Assembly (NCBI GenBank): GCA_013399695.1
Contig: VXAU01000198.1
Span: forward strand, 72,686-136,685
Reading direction: 5' to 3'
Source of the DNA: Formicarius rufipectus
Lineage: Eukaryota; Chordata; Aves; Passeriformes; Formicariidae
DNA length: 64,000 nucleotides
Positions 1-12,121 of the stretch are shown here, one piece after another (the first letter of the stretch is position 1; every line of letters starts with the position of its first letter). The notes beneath the pieces were generated by a model, which ran no database searches, was not told the DNA's origin, and saw only the letters and a program-made list of their open reading frames with translations. Position numbers and translations under genes: made by a program.

Positions 1-436
1 GCCAAAAATATACCATGATTGACCTCACAGAGTAAATCACCCACTGTGAAACTCCCCACCCTGGGGGAGGGACTGGGCATTCCCATCTGAGCCCAAGCAT
101 ATATAAGCTTGGGGTTTTGGGGCTGATGGGACCACTTGTCAGATGCAGAGGAGCACCAGAGACTCAACAGGACTGCAACCACCATTCTCACTAACAGGTT
201 TTTTCCCTGCCCCCCTCCCCCCCCTTTGTACTCAGCATAGGGGTTGGTGACCTCCATCCTGCTTGTGCCCTCTTGTCCTGGGCTGTACATTTGTTTTTGT
301 GGGTCAAATGGATTTTCCTTCTGTATCTGTGTATTTATTATTAATTTTTTTTCCTTAAATTGTTATTCTGACTTGCAATCTTATTCTGAGTTGGGTTCAT
401 TTCTTCTGCTGGTTTACCTTTAAACCAGTATAACAA
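1..436 (+). mobile_element. LTR of an endogenous retrovirus-like element, 5' end cut by window
   Basis: This stretch has the layout of an LTR read on the + strand. There is a TATA box (TATATAAG at 100-107), then a short GC-richer leader with C runs (210-226), then a T-rich 3' part ending in CAGTATAACA at about 435. A perfect 8-bp inverted repeat (409-416 with 421-428, 4-nt loop) sits just inside that end. No TGG-type primer binding site follows, so it looks like a solo or decayed LTR rather than the start of a provirus. The upstream edge and any target-site duplication lie outside the window. The class is inferred from layout only; a consensus search is needed to name the family. Confidence 0.5.
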
Positions 437-3229
437 TGTGTACACACATACAGTGAAAAGCTAACAGACAGATTTGTACTTGCCACAAATGCAGCCCACA
501 TCAGCCAGCAGCCGTCCTGGATGAGAAAACAGTCAGGCAGGCTGACTCCTGGAGGTTGTCTCCTCTTGCCTGGAGTGATAGCAGGGTCTAAAACTGTTGC
601 CTCACACTGCTGAAAAGAGACTAACTCGATAATTTCCATTTGCCCCCTCTTATATCTAAGCTGATGTAAGATAGGATGGAATACTTCCTTTGGTCACGTA
701 AACTGTGTGTATCCCAGGAAGACCTAAAGTCAAACTGTTACAGAAGTTCATCAGGTTCTTTGCAGAAGTTGAAAGTGTGACAAGAGTTTGTTATGTTTTC
801 TAACATCTTGAACCTACACTTTTCATGGAAGTTAATTTTAATTTTATAGTTTAGTGGAACCTCTATCATGAAATGACCTTTTGCATTGTGCTTTAAATTA
901 TGAAATATTTGAGTCAATGACTTTTTATTTTTTTAACTGTTATATTTCTTGAAAAGCTCTACTTGTATTTGGGTGGAGTTAATAAATTCTATTTCCATAA
1001 TATTTTTTTAATATTAGGCATTTACTTCTGTTTCTGATTAGAATGTAGTAGTAAGAGGTTGTTAAAATGGAAAATGATGTTGGTTTAAATGTGAAGGCAA
1101 CAAAGCCTAGCACTTTTACATGATGCACTTGTATTGCATGTGTTTCTTAAAGGTGATTATTTCCTGCACAGACTTTGAATGTTGATGAGATTCTGAAAAT
1201 TTAAGAAGTCCTAAGCCTCACCTACAGTTCACCTTCTTTTGCTGATTTCTATTACAGTAAATGGCATTTTCATGCATCTCAGTAATTTTCAAAGGTCATT
1301 TTATTGGCTCAAATATATGTATTACAGAAATAGATTATGTAATCCATTTGCATTTGTACTGTAGTTAATAACAGGTCAGTTACTTATACTTTACTTAAAA
1401 TGCATATGTATGGTATAGAAATTATTAAGCCAAGATCTTCAATTAAGCATGTATTAAATATGGCGCAGTGCCAAAGTCTGTTAGATTTTTTTCAGAAAGC
1501 TTGTGGAATGGTGGTAGAGAAATGAAAAATGTGGTAGCTACAACACTGAGAACAAAAAAATTAATTTGTGTTATGTTTTCTTTTATCTGACATAGGTGCA
1601 ATATCATGAAATGCTTTGCAATTTTCAGGTATAGATGCATGGTGGAATTAGTCCTTTCTTTAGAGCACTCCTGATTAAGTCTTTTGGTGTAATACATATT
1701 AAAGTAGACACTTAAAGTACATTAATTTTTGAGGCAAAGTATATATATTTCTTTATTGTCGGCATCTAAGAATATTTTTCAGAAAAATAACACACATATT
1801 TAAACCCCTGATATAACAAAAAAGACAAAAATGAGACCTAACACTTTCCTTCCTTATTTTGCAAACTTTTCTTGTTAGAACAAGTGTTCTAAGTGATTTT
1901 GCTTAGTCTATTATAAAATTTCACTAAAAAATACTAAGTACTTGTCAGTTGTCATTTATTACTGCAGTAAAATAAAGGTATATAAAATCCCCATACCTTA
2001 TAGCAAATTAAAGAAGACACACCAGGAGCAATATTTTCTTGCTCTTTCTGTACCACAGCAAAGATATTTTGTATATTCTTTAAGAGCTGGTTTTACTTAG
2101 AGTTCATTTTTTGGATTGATGAAAGCTCTTAGGTAGAGATTTAATTTGGAGTTTTACATCAGTCTGTTGTTGTCAGAGGTAAGGATAGGCTTATGATCAA
2201 GTGGTGTAGTGTACTAGAATTCTGCTTGCTGGTTTTTGTGCCATTAAGTGGAAGAAATCATATGAGATTTGTGGATGCAGTTGACATGTTCAAATTGCAA
2301 TAGACATTTTTAAAGGGAACTGGAGCTGGAACATGGTTTTCTTTGCTTCAAGACACTTTTCAGACTCTTGGAGGACTGTTTGCTGGCATTCTTTCTTTGT
2401 TTTGTAGTTCTACTGGCTACCAAAGGCACTTTGACTCTTTTTATGCCTTTTTCTTGAACAAGTTCTTTAAACAACAGGAATAGAAAACGCAAAATAAGCC
2501 AGAGATTGCAGTAAGTTATGTCTGGCCTCTGTTCTATTGGGTTTTTCAAACTACATTAAAAAAAATGCGGGGGGGGGGGCGCGGAGAGAAAATGAAAAGA
2601 ATGAAACAGACTTGCACAAAGAAAGACGCTACTTAATATATGAGTTGCATAATTTTTTAAGTGCCCACTGGGAAAGTTCACAAGCTAGCATCATAACAAG
2701 TCCAGTTTGGACTCATTCTTGTTTAATGGGAGTAACTTCAGAAGGGTTGATGAAATGTTTATGCAAACCCCTCAGGCAGTTTATAATTGGCTTTGTCAAA
2801 TGAATCTGAATATATTTTGAAGAGACAATAAATACTCAATGCCTTGAAAAAATCTGGCTGAACTTGTAAAAAATCACTAGGGTATTTTTAGAAGTTTGTG
2901 TTGCTGCAGTATGATTACTATAAAACCTTAGCATAATTATAATTAAAATCACTGCTATGAACAATGGAACTCATTTAGCTGAGCTACAAGATGTGGGGAA
3001 GTGAGCTGAGACCTATATATACAACTACTTAAAGGCATACGTTTATATGTTGCTTCCTGAACTGTTTAAATATTTTTACTTAGAAAATAGTATTAAAACA
3101 TCAACAATCAAAGGAGGAGGGACCAGAATCTAAGACATCTCCCTGGTAAGTAGTTAATCAGTAGATTTAATGCATGTTTCTTGCTCTTTGCTCTCGAGTG
3201 CCTTATCAGTACTCTAAATCATGCTTCCC
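437..3229. other. AT-rich DNA without a recognisable gene
   Basis: Both strands hold only short chance frames broken by many stops. The only notable composition features are a pure G run near 2568-2580 and several short T or A runs. One small exon-like interval at 3084-3145 is discussed as a finding. No repeat family could be recognised by eye. Confidence 0.6.
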
Positions 3230-3541
3230 TTTAGGTGTATGCCTCTTGCACTCCTGATTGCATAACAGGGTGGCTTCAACAAGAGCAGAAAAAGGCATAT
3301 GTGACAAAGCCTTCAGCCTGGTGGCTACAGCTTCTGCCCCAAATAGAACAGCCAAGGCAAAGCTTGCTGACTGTGAGGCCACAAAACATTATTGGTTCTC
3401 ACTGGACCAGTTGCCATGGTGCAGACAAGGCGTGGGTGTCACTCTGTCAGTGACCAGCTGGAGTGCACAAGCACCCACATGGGAAGGGATGAGGAGCTGA
3501 CTGACATCTTATGGGTCAGGATTAAAGAGAATGAACTTAAG
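3230..3541. other. Unclassified GC-richer block upstream of a CR1 tail
   Basis: Base composition rises sharply here compared with the AT-rich surroundings, and several overlapping short + strand frames are open. The block ends directly against the CR1 3' fragment. It may be a further, diverged part of a mobile element, but no conserved domain is readable and it is left unclassified. Confidence 0.3.
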
Positions 3542-3778
3542 TGGCAGGAGGGTAGGTTAGTTGAGATAAAAGGAAGAAATTCTTTACTGTGTGGGTTGTA
3601 AGGCACTGGGTCACATTGTCCAGATAGTCTGTGGACTTCCCATCCCTGGAGGTGTTTATGACCAGGCTGGATGGGGCTTTGAGCAACCTGGTCTGGTGGA
3701 AGGTTTCTCTGCTCATGGCAGGGGAGTTGGAACTGGGTGACCTTTGAGGTCCTTTCCAACACAAATCATTCTATGGTC
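3542..3778 (+). mobile_element. CR1 LINE, 3'-terminal fragment
   Basis: This is the last part of a chicken-repeat-1 non-LTR retrotransposon in + orientation. The end of the ORF2 region is recognisable around 3640-3690 (CCATCCCTGGAGGTGTT followed by the GGCTGGATGGGGCTTTGAGC stretch). It is followed by the conserved 3' UTR with GGGGAGTTGGAACTGGGTGA and the terminal CATTCTATG near 3768-3777. CR1 copies are normally truncated at the 5' end by incomplete target-primed reverse transcription, which fits a fragment of about 240 bp. Only one copy of the 3' tail unit remains. It is old and non-functional. Confidence 0.85.
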
Positions 3779-6421
3779 TCTTAAAAAATAAAAGGTCTTG
3801 CCCTTCAGGTTAGTACATAAAATGTGGCTTTCAGCTTGAGGAGAAGGAATGCAGGGTGTGTTTTGTCTCAACTAACTTCTGATGATCCTAAATTCAGATG
3901 ATTACATCTAAATGCATTTTCCCAAGCTTTTTTGTAGACAGAGGGGGGAGGGTGGGAAGGGTCAGGAAGAACCCCACAGTTTTAGAAAACAGTTAATCAT
4001 GGATGAGTCGCACCCATTAGTGTAATTTTCACTTCTCTAATTGTAAAGGCAACTGCTATGAATAACTCAGATATAGCTTTTCAAATTTGGCCAGTGTTTG
4101 ATTACTGTTACAAGGTGCCTTGAATGTCTAAGCTCCACAGAAGTACAAAAGTGTGAAACAGAAAAACTTTCTCCCTGCCTTTCCAGAAGTGCCTGAGTCA
4201 TTACTGACTAGAGAGGACCATAAATGCCTAATTTATATACACTGCACACCTATGGAAGTGGGGCCCTTTAAATTTGGATTAAATCTGCACTTTGCAAACT
4301 TGTCTACTTAGTGTGAGTTTCAGGTATTTGAAAAATTCCATGTAGTATTGCAGTTTTCCAGTGTGATGAGCATCTAAATAATAGTAGTACCATCATATAA
4401 CTACAGATGAAGGCACTGCTACTTTAATGAAATAGAGTAACATGGAACAACAAGCTGCTTCTGTTTTAACAAACAGGTAAGCCTGTACATTTTGGAGCAT
4501 ATTTGGTGAAAGCTGATTATGCTTATCTTCAAATCATGAACAATACCACCTGTTTGAGTTCTTTCTTCCTAAGTTTGGTTCTTTTTTTTCTGGCTGTCAT
4601 CAATGTGCAATGCAGTGGGAAACAACAATAATAACTTATACATTAAATATGGTTTCTTAGGATATTTAAACTTCACAATACAGTGAAGCACCATGAACAG
4701 AGAAAGTGAGATTTGGTAATATGAGAACAGGTAATTAAGAATATATTTATTATAATGATCCTAATGATTGCAATTGGTCAAACATGTTGTATTTGCTTTC
4801 ATTTTCTATATATTTTAAATGTGCTCTCTTGATTGTGACCATTCCCTTCATTTCAGAGTTGTTGTGATTTAGCAAATCAGCACAATCATTCTACAAATAC
4901 AAGGTTTTCCACACAGCAGGCAAATTAAGGAAAAGCTTAGAACTGTTTATCAAAGTGTTTAAGGTTTTGTTGCCTGCAGTATACCCCTGTTCATGTACTA
5001 AACAATGATTATCTGGTATTTAGGAGAGAAAAGAAAAAGTGAACCCTTGTTTTTGCAATTTGCTAAGTCATTTGAGCTGCTGCACAACACTTATTCTCTA
5101 ATTAATGTAACTGCTGAAGTAGGGTAGATCTAGATGGTTATGAACCTCATGCATTAAATAATTATCAAGCTTTTCAGTATGAATAAAAACTTAAAATGAC
5201 TTATGAATAAAATTATTTCAAGAGGAATGACACAAGTTTAGATCCTGACTTGAGCCTGCTGCTGTTTAAAGGTTCTGTCATTGATTCTGAGAGGTGATAA
5301 CGGAAGGTGCAAACTCGCCATCCATTTCTGGGAGACTCCTCCTGATGCTGCTACACTGCTAGGTCTGAGCTCCATGGCAGGGGTTTCACAGGTAATAACT
5401 AAGGGCCACTTCAGTTCAGTGAGGGATGCCTTAGGATAATTTACATTTTCGCTTTATATTTTAACCTCCATAACTTCAGACCGGGCTCAGTAAACAGGTT
5501 TAGATGCTAAAGGAGCTCTTAAACAGAAATAAGAAAAATACAATACCATATATAAAAAAAAATAAAAATAACTGCAACTTCTTTCTAAAGGCATAATTGC
5601 CTAAAGTGGTTTTGTTTGGGTTCTAGGTTTAGTGGGTTTTGGTTAATTTTTTTTTTTAACATTAGTTCTGCAGGCTTCTACAAATCTGTCCTCAGTCTTC
5701 ATGTGCTGAACAGGTCAGTATCAGTCACTGGGGGATTTGTGAGTTCATCGACCTTTATTAACTGAAAGTTTAACTAGTCCAGTTTTCTCAGTTCAGATTG
5801 CTACCACTGCCTTCCTTCAGTTAATCAAAAGTTAATCAAAAGTTGCCAGCTCACTTTTAAAAGTAACTTAGCAATTAAAGCACAAGTCCATAAACAAAGG
5901 CTCTGAATTTAAGTTCTGCCTCAGCCTGGAGTGATCAAAACCCATAATATTGACCTCCAAGCATGTGTTATTTTCTCACTACTTCAATATTAGACTACTT
6001 CAATAGCCTTTCTTTGAAGTTTGTTCACATTTGGAGTACTATTAAAATACTAACATGTCCAGGAAGAGTCTGTATGAGTAAGAAACTTGGGCTTAGTGAC
6101 TGGGACACAGGCTGGATCACAGAGGATCAAAGATGATTTGTATGCAGACCACAGTATGCTCTAAGATCACCCTGTTTAGTTCTTCTGTGTCCCTTGGTAC
6201 ACCAATGAGGCCTGAGGTGCTCTGTGTGTCTTGAACAAGTTTTAGCAGAAAGAATGGAGACTACAGATTAAGATGACTTTAGAGGAATAATATGGAGAAA
6301 GGGTATTAATACATTGTCTTCATAGGTAACTGGCCTGACAGATGAACCACTGAATGTGATATAGCCTGACTTTTAGCAAAGTTTGAAACATACTTCTAAG
6401 TGATATTTTAATAAATTAAGT
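3779..6421. other. AT-rich DNA without a recognisable gene
   Basis: No coding frame, RNA gene or recognisable repeat stands out. There are short T and A runs (for example near 5649 and 5556) and a small 11-bp duplication near 5819-5843. An LTR begins at the right edge. Confidence 0.55.
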
Positions 6422-6995
6422 TGTGGTGGTTTTCACCCAGTGTCCACCCAAACCTCCAGGCTCCCCCCCCACCCCTTCCCAGAGGAAAAGGGAAAAAAGG
6501 AAGAAAAAAAAAAAACAGCTGAGAGATAATGGCAAAACAAACTCAAGTAGCTAAATACTTAAATTTATTACTAACAAGATAAGAACTAAAACTAGAAGCA
6601 CTAAAACTAAAAAGTAAGAAATAAATCAGTCTTAAGAACACTCCTCCCTCCCTCCAGCAGTTCAAGAGAGCAGGCAATGAGAGTTTCGCAGGTGGTGGTC
6701 GTGCTGCTGGCATTGGTCTCGTCCTGTGGGTCACTCCATGGGGTTTCCGTGGGCTGCAGTTGGGACAACGTGCTCCCCCACGGTCTGCAGGGGGGCCACG
6801 AAGCTCTTAATCTTTCCCCTGCTCCTGTGGGATCCCTTCCATGGGAGACAGTCCTCAAACTTCTCCATCATGAGTCCACCCCCCCGGGCAACACTTCTAC
6901 AGGGGGACAAAACCTGTTCCAGGTGTGTCTCCTTCTCCAGGAGTCATNCTGCGTTGTTATCTCAAAGCTGGAATTTTCAACTGCATGAACACTCC
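6422..6995 (-). mobile_element. Avian endogenous retrovirus LTR, minus orientation, 5' end unclear
   Basis: Read on the minus strand, the segment ends in AAAACCACCACA at 6422, the TG...CA-type end typical of LTRs. Going upstream it has a G-rich stretch, a pyrimidine tract, an AATAAA polyadenylation signal near 6563-6570, and a GC-richer portion (6680-6930) with GGAGAAGTT and GGAGCAGGGGAAAGA. This order (GC-rich R region, AATAAA, T-rich and G-rich U5, CCACCACA end) resembles a common family of songbird LTRs that I know from repeat libraries; that assignment is from memory, not a search. A single undetermined base sits at 6948. The outer (5') end could not be placed; it fades out at about 6990. 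No flanking retroviral genes are visible. Confidence 0.7.
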
Positions 6996-7059
6996 AATTC
7001 TTGAATATGTATCACAGAGGCGTAACTATGATTTTAATTAGCTCAACAGGACAGCAGAA

Positions 7060-7130
7060 ACTTCTAGCAGCTTCTACTAAATTCTACTTCTACTAAAGTA
7101 CTTCTACTATCTACTAAAATTCAGCTACAG
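7060..7130. repeat. Degenerate short tandem repeat (CTTCTACTAAA-like)
   Basis: Variants of CTTCTACTAAA occur about five times in 70 bp, with spacing changes and substitutions. It lies just beyond the LTR at 6.4-7.0 kb and looks like local slippage expansion. Confidence 0.6.
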
Positions 7131-10100
7131 AAACCCATGACATAAGTGGATAAGTGTTTTCTGTGAAAACACCACTAGGTGAACACGCATTGTGGTTCAA
7201 AACTCTGCTTCTGCAGTAAGTGTCACATGTTTACTTCTTGCCACAAAGACACTTCAGGAAAAACCTTGCAGAAGTCTGTTCTGGACCTGAATATATTTGA
7301 TATTTTCATTAGTGAAGGGTGATGGAGGAAGGTGTTCTGCTGATAAGTCTGTTTTAGGGAGAGGGACTAGTATTCAAAACAGTCTTAAACTGAAGGATGA
7401 ATTGACAGAAACAAGATGAGACTCGAGAGTTGAAATATTATGTATTAAGAGAAGATGAATTAGAAAATTGAGACAAACTGACTAAGCAGAAGTATGTCAA
7501 AAATAGATCTGGATGTTGCATTCTGACCCTAGAATGTGTTATTTTTCCAAAGCTGAAAGGAAACATAGTAGTAGGTCTGAGCAAGAGTTAGGTATTCAAG
7601 ACATGGTTCTGAATTGGTAAAGATTTATGCTAGTCTTAAGTATATTTTTTGAGAAACATATTTGGAGAAAAAAAATACCTTGGAAAGAACTCAGAAGTTA
7701 ACTACTATAACAAGAAATTTTAATATTAGTTGGCAGAATTGGTTTGCTCTTCCTTAAAAAGGAAGACTGAATAGATATGTTAACTCATCATGGAAAAAGA
7801 TCCTGGAAGAGAGCAACATACATTTCTAGAAAATTAGCTAGGCTAAATATTGAGACAAATTTTAAAATATAGAACTGAATATTAAAATCTAGAATGTCAT
7901 TCACTTGAAATAAGCTAAACCAAAACAGATAGTTTATTGCGGCTAGTGGATGTGCACACACCTTCTCTAGAGCAGAGGTAGATTGCACCTACACATAGAC
8001 GGCTAGATGCTAAATAAATTGTTTGCTAGATTACTTGAAAATGTAATTTGAATAGCTTAATTTTAGTCATGTGTACTGAATGGCTACAGCTTTCTACTGA
8101 GAAAAGATTGCTTTGCTGAGGAGCCAATGATATCCTTATCATTGGAATATGAGGACAGGGAAAGGATTAACTCTACTGAACTTTGCAGAAGTGTAGACAG
8201 AAAAAGTTCAGGCTTCAGTAGTTTGTTTAGCATAAGTATATTACTGATATAGTTTATGGTGCTGATTTTTAAGCTAAAAAGACTTAGATTTACAGGTGAA
8301 TACACATAAAATAGTGTAGTTGCTTTGGTTGGAACTTTTGGACTGGATATTAGCATTATTTTGGAATCAGTTGTTTTGGTTGCCAGCCTGAAATGTTGAA
8401 TTGCAATGAGAACACCACCATGCTGAAAATATTGTAGAGCTGAGGTATATTTAAGTGAATCTTTTGTATAACCATCAAGGAAAGTGATTCCTCAAAGCAT
8501 TAACAAATACTATTTGGAAATGAATGCAAAACAAAAGTATAAATTAACAAAAGCAGAGGTTTAACAAGCATATTGGAGGGACACTACTTCAGAGCATGGG
8601 ATTTTTTGAGGCCAGAATTTCATCTTAATTGGGTCAAGTAAACAAAGTCTGAGCATGGAACCAGACAGCAAGCTGCTGACAGTTTTAGCTCTGTGAAAGT
8701 GCTTAATTTTAATATTATCTATAGAAGAACATAGTGCCTCTGTCAGATTCTGCTGAAGTAAACCTCTAGTTTCCTGCAATCAATTTAGAGTGACTGAACA
8801 AAGTCAAACTCAGCACATGTCAGGCATGTTGAACAGTCCTCACTTTATCTAATTTAGCAGTCAACTCAGGCATTTCAGGGAAATGCTTCTGTTTATGGCC
8901 CTTGCTGCAGGGGAAAATTAGTCCATTTATGTAGTTTAAAACAAATCAACATCAAAGTGCTTTATTGATTTATAAATCACACACAAATAACTGGTAATCA
9001 GTGAACTACTGATCAGGATCAGTAATATAGCAGACACAAATTATGAGTCAGAAATACTAATAAACATGTACAATGTTTTTGAATGTACTTTTAGAACTGT
9101 GAATGGTTCTATTACATCCACACATCTATAGACATCACAGGGGTCATCACAGGTATCCTGCTCTACCCATCCCCTCCTGGGATGCTGTGTGAGTGTCCAC
9201 TTGCAACCCCTGAGAAGATAGAGGTGCCATTTTTCACCCCACATACCCTTGGGTCTGTGCTCATCGCAGGTAGAAAACATCACCAAGAATTTACCTTGTA
9301 GCAGTATAGTACATGCACTGAGAGGACAAGTTCCTTAGCCAGGCAGTAAGGTTTAAAGAGCAATAAACCTTTCTGAATCATACATGCTAGGGCTGCATAA
9401 AATCCAATAAATTTCTAGGCTGTTTCTCTGCCAGCACTGAAACACTCCCCAGGGTACGCCTCTGTACTTTCCAGACTTAGTCCAGTAGAGCTTTAGATGT
9501 ATCATGCAGTGTGCCTTTGTGCCCATATTTTGTTTATATTTTTTTTATATCTGGCTTATATTCAGGTAAAAATATGAAATGAAGAAAGACAATAACTCTT
9601 TTCTGACAATTCCTGGTAAAGCCTGCTATTCTCAGGTGTCCCTTTGACATGAATATGAAAAAAAATCCAATAGTGGAATAAATCCCATTAATAGTGTTTC
9701 ACCTAATGTGCAGCCCTGATGTAAGATAGAAGAAAATACCTGTTGGTAATAGACTGTTGGATAGGGGCAGCACCTGAAGGAACCTGAACAGAACACCTCT
9801 AAAAGTTATGTATTTCCCCACTATGATACATGCTAAACCAGTTCTAGTACTAACATTAAGAATTATCTATCGGAAAGAAGATGAGGGACAAATATAGAAA
9901 TAAAATAGTAGCTGACAAGTAGAAATGAAAACCTGGAAGAAATTATGGTCATGATTGCATGTGCAGGTCCTCTCACTGCATGTAAAATGCAACTAGCTGT
10001 TCAGGCAGAACCTTTCTGTCTACTCTGAACCTTCTCCAGGCACTGCTTTACACACAGTTAAAAGCACAGACTTTGGCTTTTCGCTTCTTAGTAGCAATTG

Positions 10101-10903
10101 CTGCACAATGAAATGTTCTAAACTTGTGGTGGGATAACTTGAGATCAGAAGAACCTACTCCAAATGGAGCTAGTAGAAAATTATCTCTGGATTTCAAAGG
10201 CAGAAGGGTAAGTTTTTGGAAATATTTAAAGGACTTGTGTATACAATTTTTGCATAGTATCTGCTGATTTGTGATGGGATTTGGTGCCATTTGAACTTTA
10301 AGATCTATTACAGGGGATAAAACATTAGAAATGGAAGGTTCTGTAAACCACCTATTTAATTTTCTTTTTCTAATTTTTTTTTTTCTGAAAAGTAAATGCT
10401 TATCTTATTATGCTTTTAAATTCATGAGTAGTGATTTCAGTTTCCTTCTTTATTAAAAAACCAGCAGGGAGTCACTGCAATTTCTCAGCTGATTCAGATA
10501 TAAATTTTGGGGTTTATTCTGTGAGGAAATGAATATTCTCTTAATATTTGCCTCAGGATTATATTACTAAACAGTGAAATAAAATGAAAAGCCAGAGTAA
10601 TTGTTTCATTTTTTTTTTTCTTTTTCTTATTTTTCTCTAAGGAAAAAGGCTTACAGAAATCAAGCATTTTTATTTCAAAATAGACACAATCCGTTTCATT
10701 AAAAATGCCCAAAAAACATAAAAAAAATTCCAAGTGAATTAGATTCTTAAATCCTCACCTCTTTCCCAGAGCCCTGGAGGCCCTCACCAAACCCCAGAGG
10801 AAGGCATAAAGGGTATAGGCAGTACTGCATTGCAATGTTTCTTGGTCTTTATCAGTTGATAAAACCAAGATATAGCAGAACTGGAAGTGGAGCTGTCCCT
10901 TTA
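7131..10903. other. AT-rich DNA without a recognisable gene
   Basis: All frames are short and interrupted. A slightly GC-richer patch at about 9110-9270 has an open minus-strand frame of about 80 codons but no recognisable domain. No CR1 or LTR hallmark is visible until the CR1 3' end at about 10904. Confidence 0.5.
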
Positions 10904-11140
10904 GAAACAGAATTACAGAGTCACACATTGCACAGGATTGCATCCAGAAGGTTTTTGTATATCTCCAGTGAGGGACACTCCACAACCTCTCTGGGCAATC
11001 TGTTTCAGTGTACAGTCACCTGCACAGTCAAGAGGTTCTTCCTCCTATTCAGGTGGAACTTCCTGTGTATCAGTTTCTGCCTGTTGCCTCTGGCCTTATT
11101 GCTTAGCACCGTGGAGGAGAATCTGACTCAATCTTTTTGA
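10904..11140 (-). mobile_element. Outer CR1 LINE, 3' part (split by a nested CR1)
   Basis: On the minus strand this is the 3' part of CR1 ORF2 plus 3' UTR: GAGACTCCACAACCTCTC-type sequence and the region coding for the C-terminal part of the polymerase. About 75 bp of the usual 3' UTR between the AGAATTACAGAG tail end and TTGCACAGGAT appears to be missing. The sequence stops at TTTTTGA (11134-11140) and continues without loss at 12122 (CACCCTCTCTGCAGATA), so the two segments together are one CR1 interrupted by an insertion. Confidence 0.85.
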
Positions 11141-12118
11141 CAGAGTCACAGACTTGTATGAGTTGGCAAAAACCTCTGAGATCACTGAGTCCAACCTTTG
11201 ACCAATCACCACCTTTTCAACTAGGCAATGACACTAAATGCCATATCCAGGTGTTTCTTGAACACCTCCAGGGATGGTGACTCAACCACCTTCCTGAGCA
11301 ATCCCTTCCAATGCATTACAACCCCTTCAGTGAAAAAAGTCTTCTTGATGTCCAACCTGAACCTTCACTGAAGCACTGTGAGGCTATGTCCTCTTGTCCT
11401 GTCACTTGGGAGAAAAGATCAATTTGGCTCCTTTCAACAGTTGTAGAGAGCGACAAGTTCCCTGCTGAGCCTCCTTTTCTCCAGGTTAACAAACTCAGCA
11501 ACTCCATCAGCTGCTTCTTGTTTGATACTTACTTTCAAACTTACATTTGACTTACTCTCCAGGCCCTTCATCAGCTCTGTTGCCCTTCTCTGGACACACT
11601 CCAGCACCTCAATGTCTTTCTGGTAGTGAGGGCCTCAAAAGTGAACTCAGTACTTGAGGTCCAGCTTCACCAGTGTCAAGTACAGAGGGACAACCTCTTC
11701 CCTTGTCCTCCTGACCAACACTGTTGGTGATAGTAGTCAGGATGGCATTGACCTTCCTGGCCACCTGTGCACGCTGCTGTCTCATGTTTAACCAACAGTC
11801 AACCGGCATCCCTAGGTCCCTTTCTACTGGGCTGCTTTCCAGCCACTCTGTCCTCAGCCTGTGGCACTGCATGGGTTTGCTGTGATCCAAGGGCAGGACC
11901 CCCTGTCACTTGGTCTTGTTAAATTTCATACTGGTGGCCTCAGCCTCTGGATCCATCCTGCCCAGATCTCTTTACGGACTCTTCCTACCTTCAGCAGATC
12001 AACTCTTCTGCCCAATTTGGTGTCATTTGCAAACTGACTGAGGGTACACTCAAACTCATCATCTTGATCACCAATAAAGATACTGAACATGACTGGTCCC
12101 TTGGGGAACCCCACCTAG
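11141..12118 (-). mobile_element. Inner CR1 LINE inserted into another CR1
   Basis: This is a 5'-truncated CR1 of about 980 bp on the minus strand, of a different subfamily from the copy it interrupts. Its 3' end is at 11141 (CAGAGTCACAGACTTG), but the terminal ATTCTATG repeats are not clear. The translated minus frame at 11926-12114 shows the reverse transcriptase palm region around QFANDTKLG. The family normally has FADD there; the first catalytic aspartate codon is an asparagine codon (AAT on the minus strand, 12025-12027). A second open stretch at 11609-11890 covers part of the region after the palm (ESSPVERDLGMPVD). Many frameshifts and stops make it dead. The trinucleotide TGA lies at both edges (11138-11140 and 12119-12121), consistent with a very short target duplication. 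Confidence 0.85.
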
Positions 12119-12121
12119 TGA

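Noticed and set aside
4446..4476. Exon-like interval ending in CAG/GTAAGC
   Set aside because: The upstream acceptors are poor or lead to frames with stops; not distinguishable from chance.
6677..7004. Two overlapping + strand frames of about 100 codons
   Set aside because: They are antisense to an LTR, span an undetermined base and show no known protein features.
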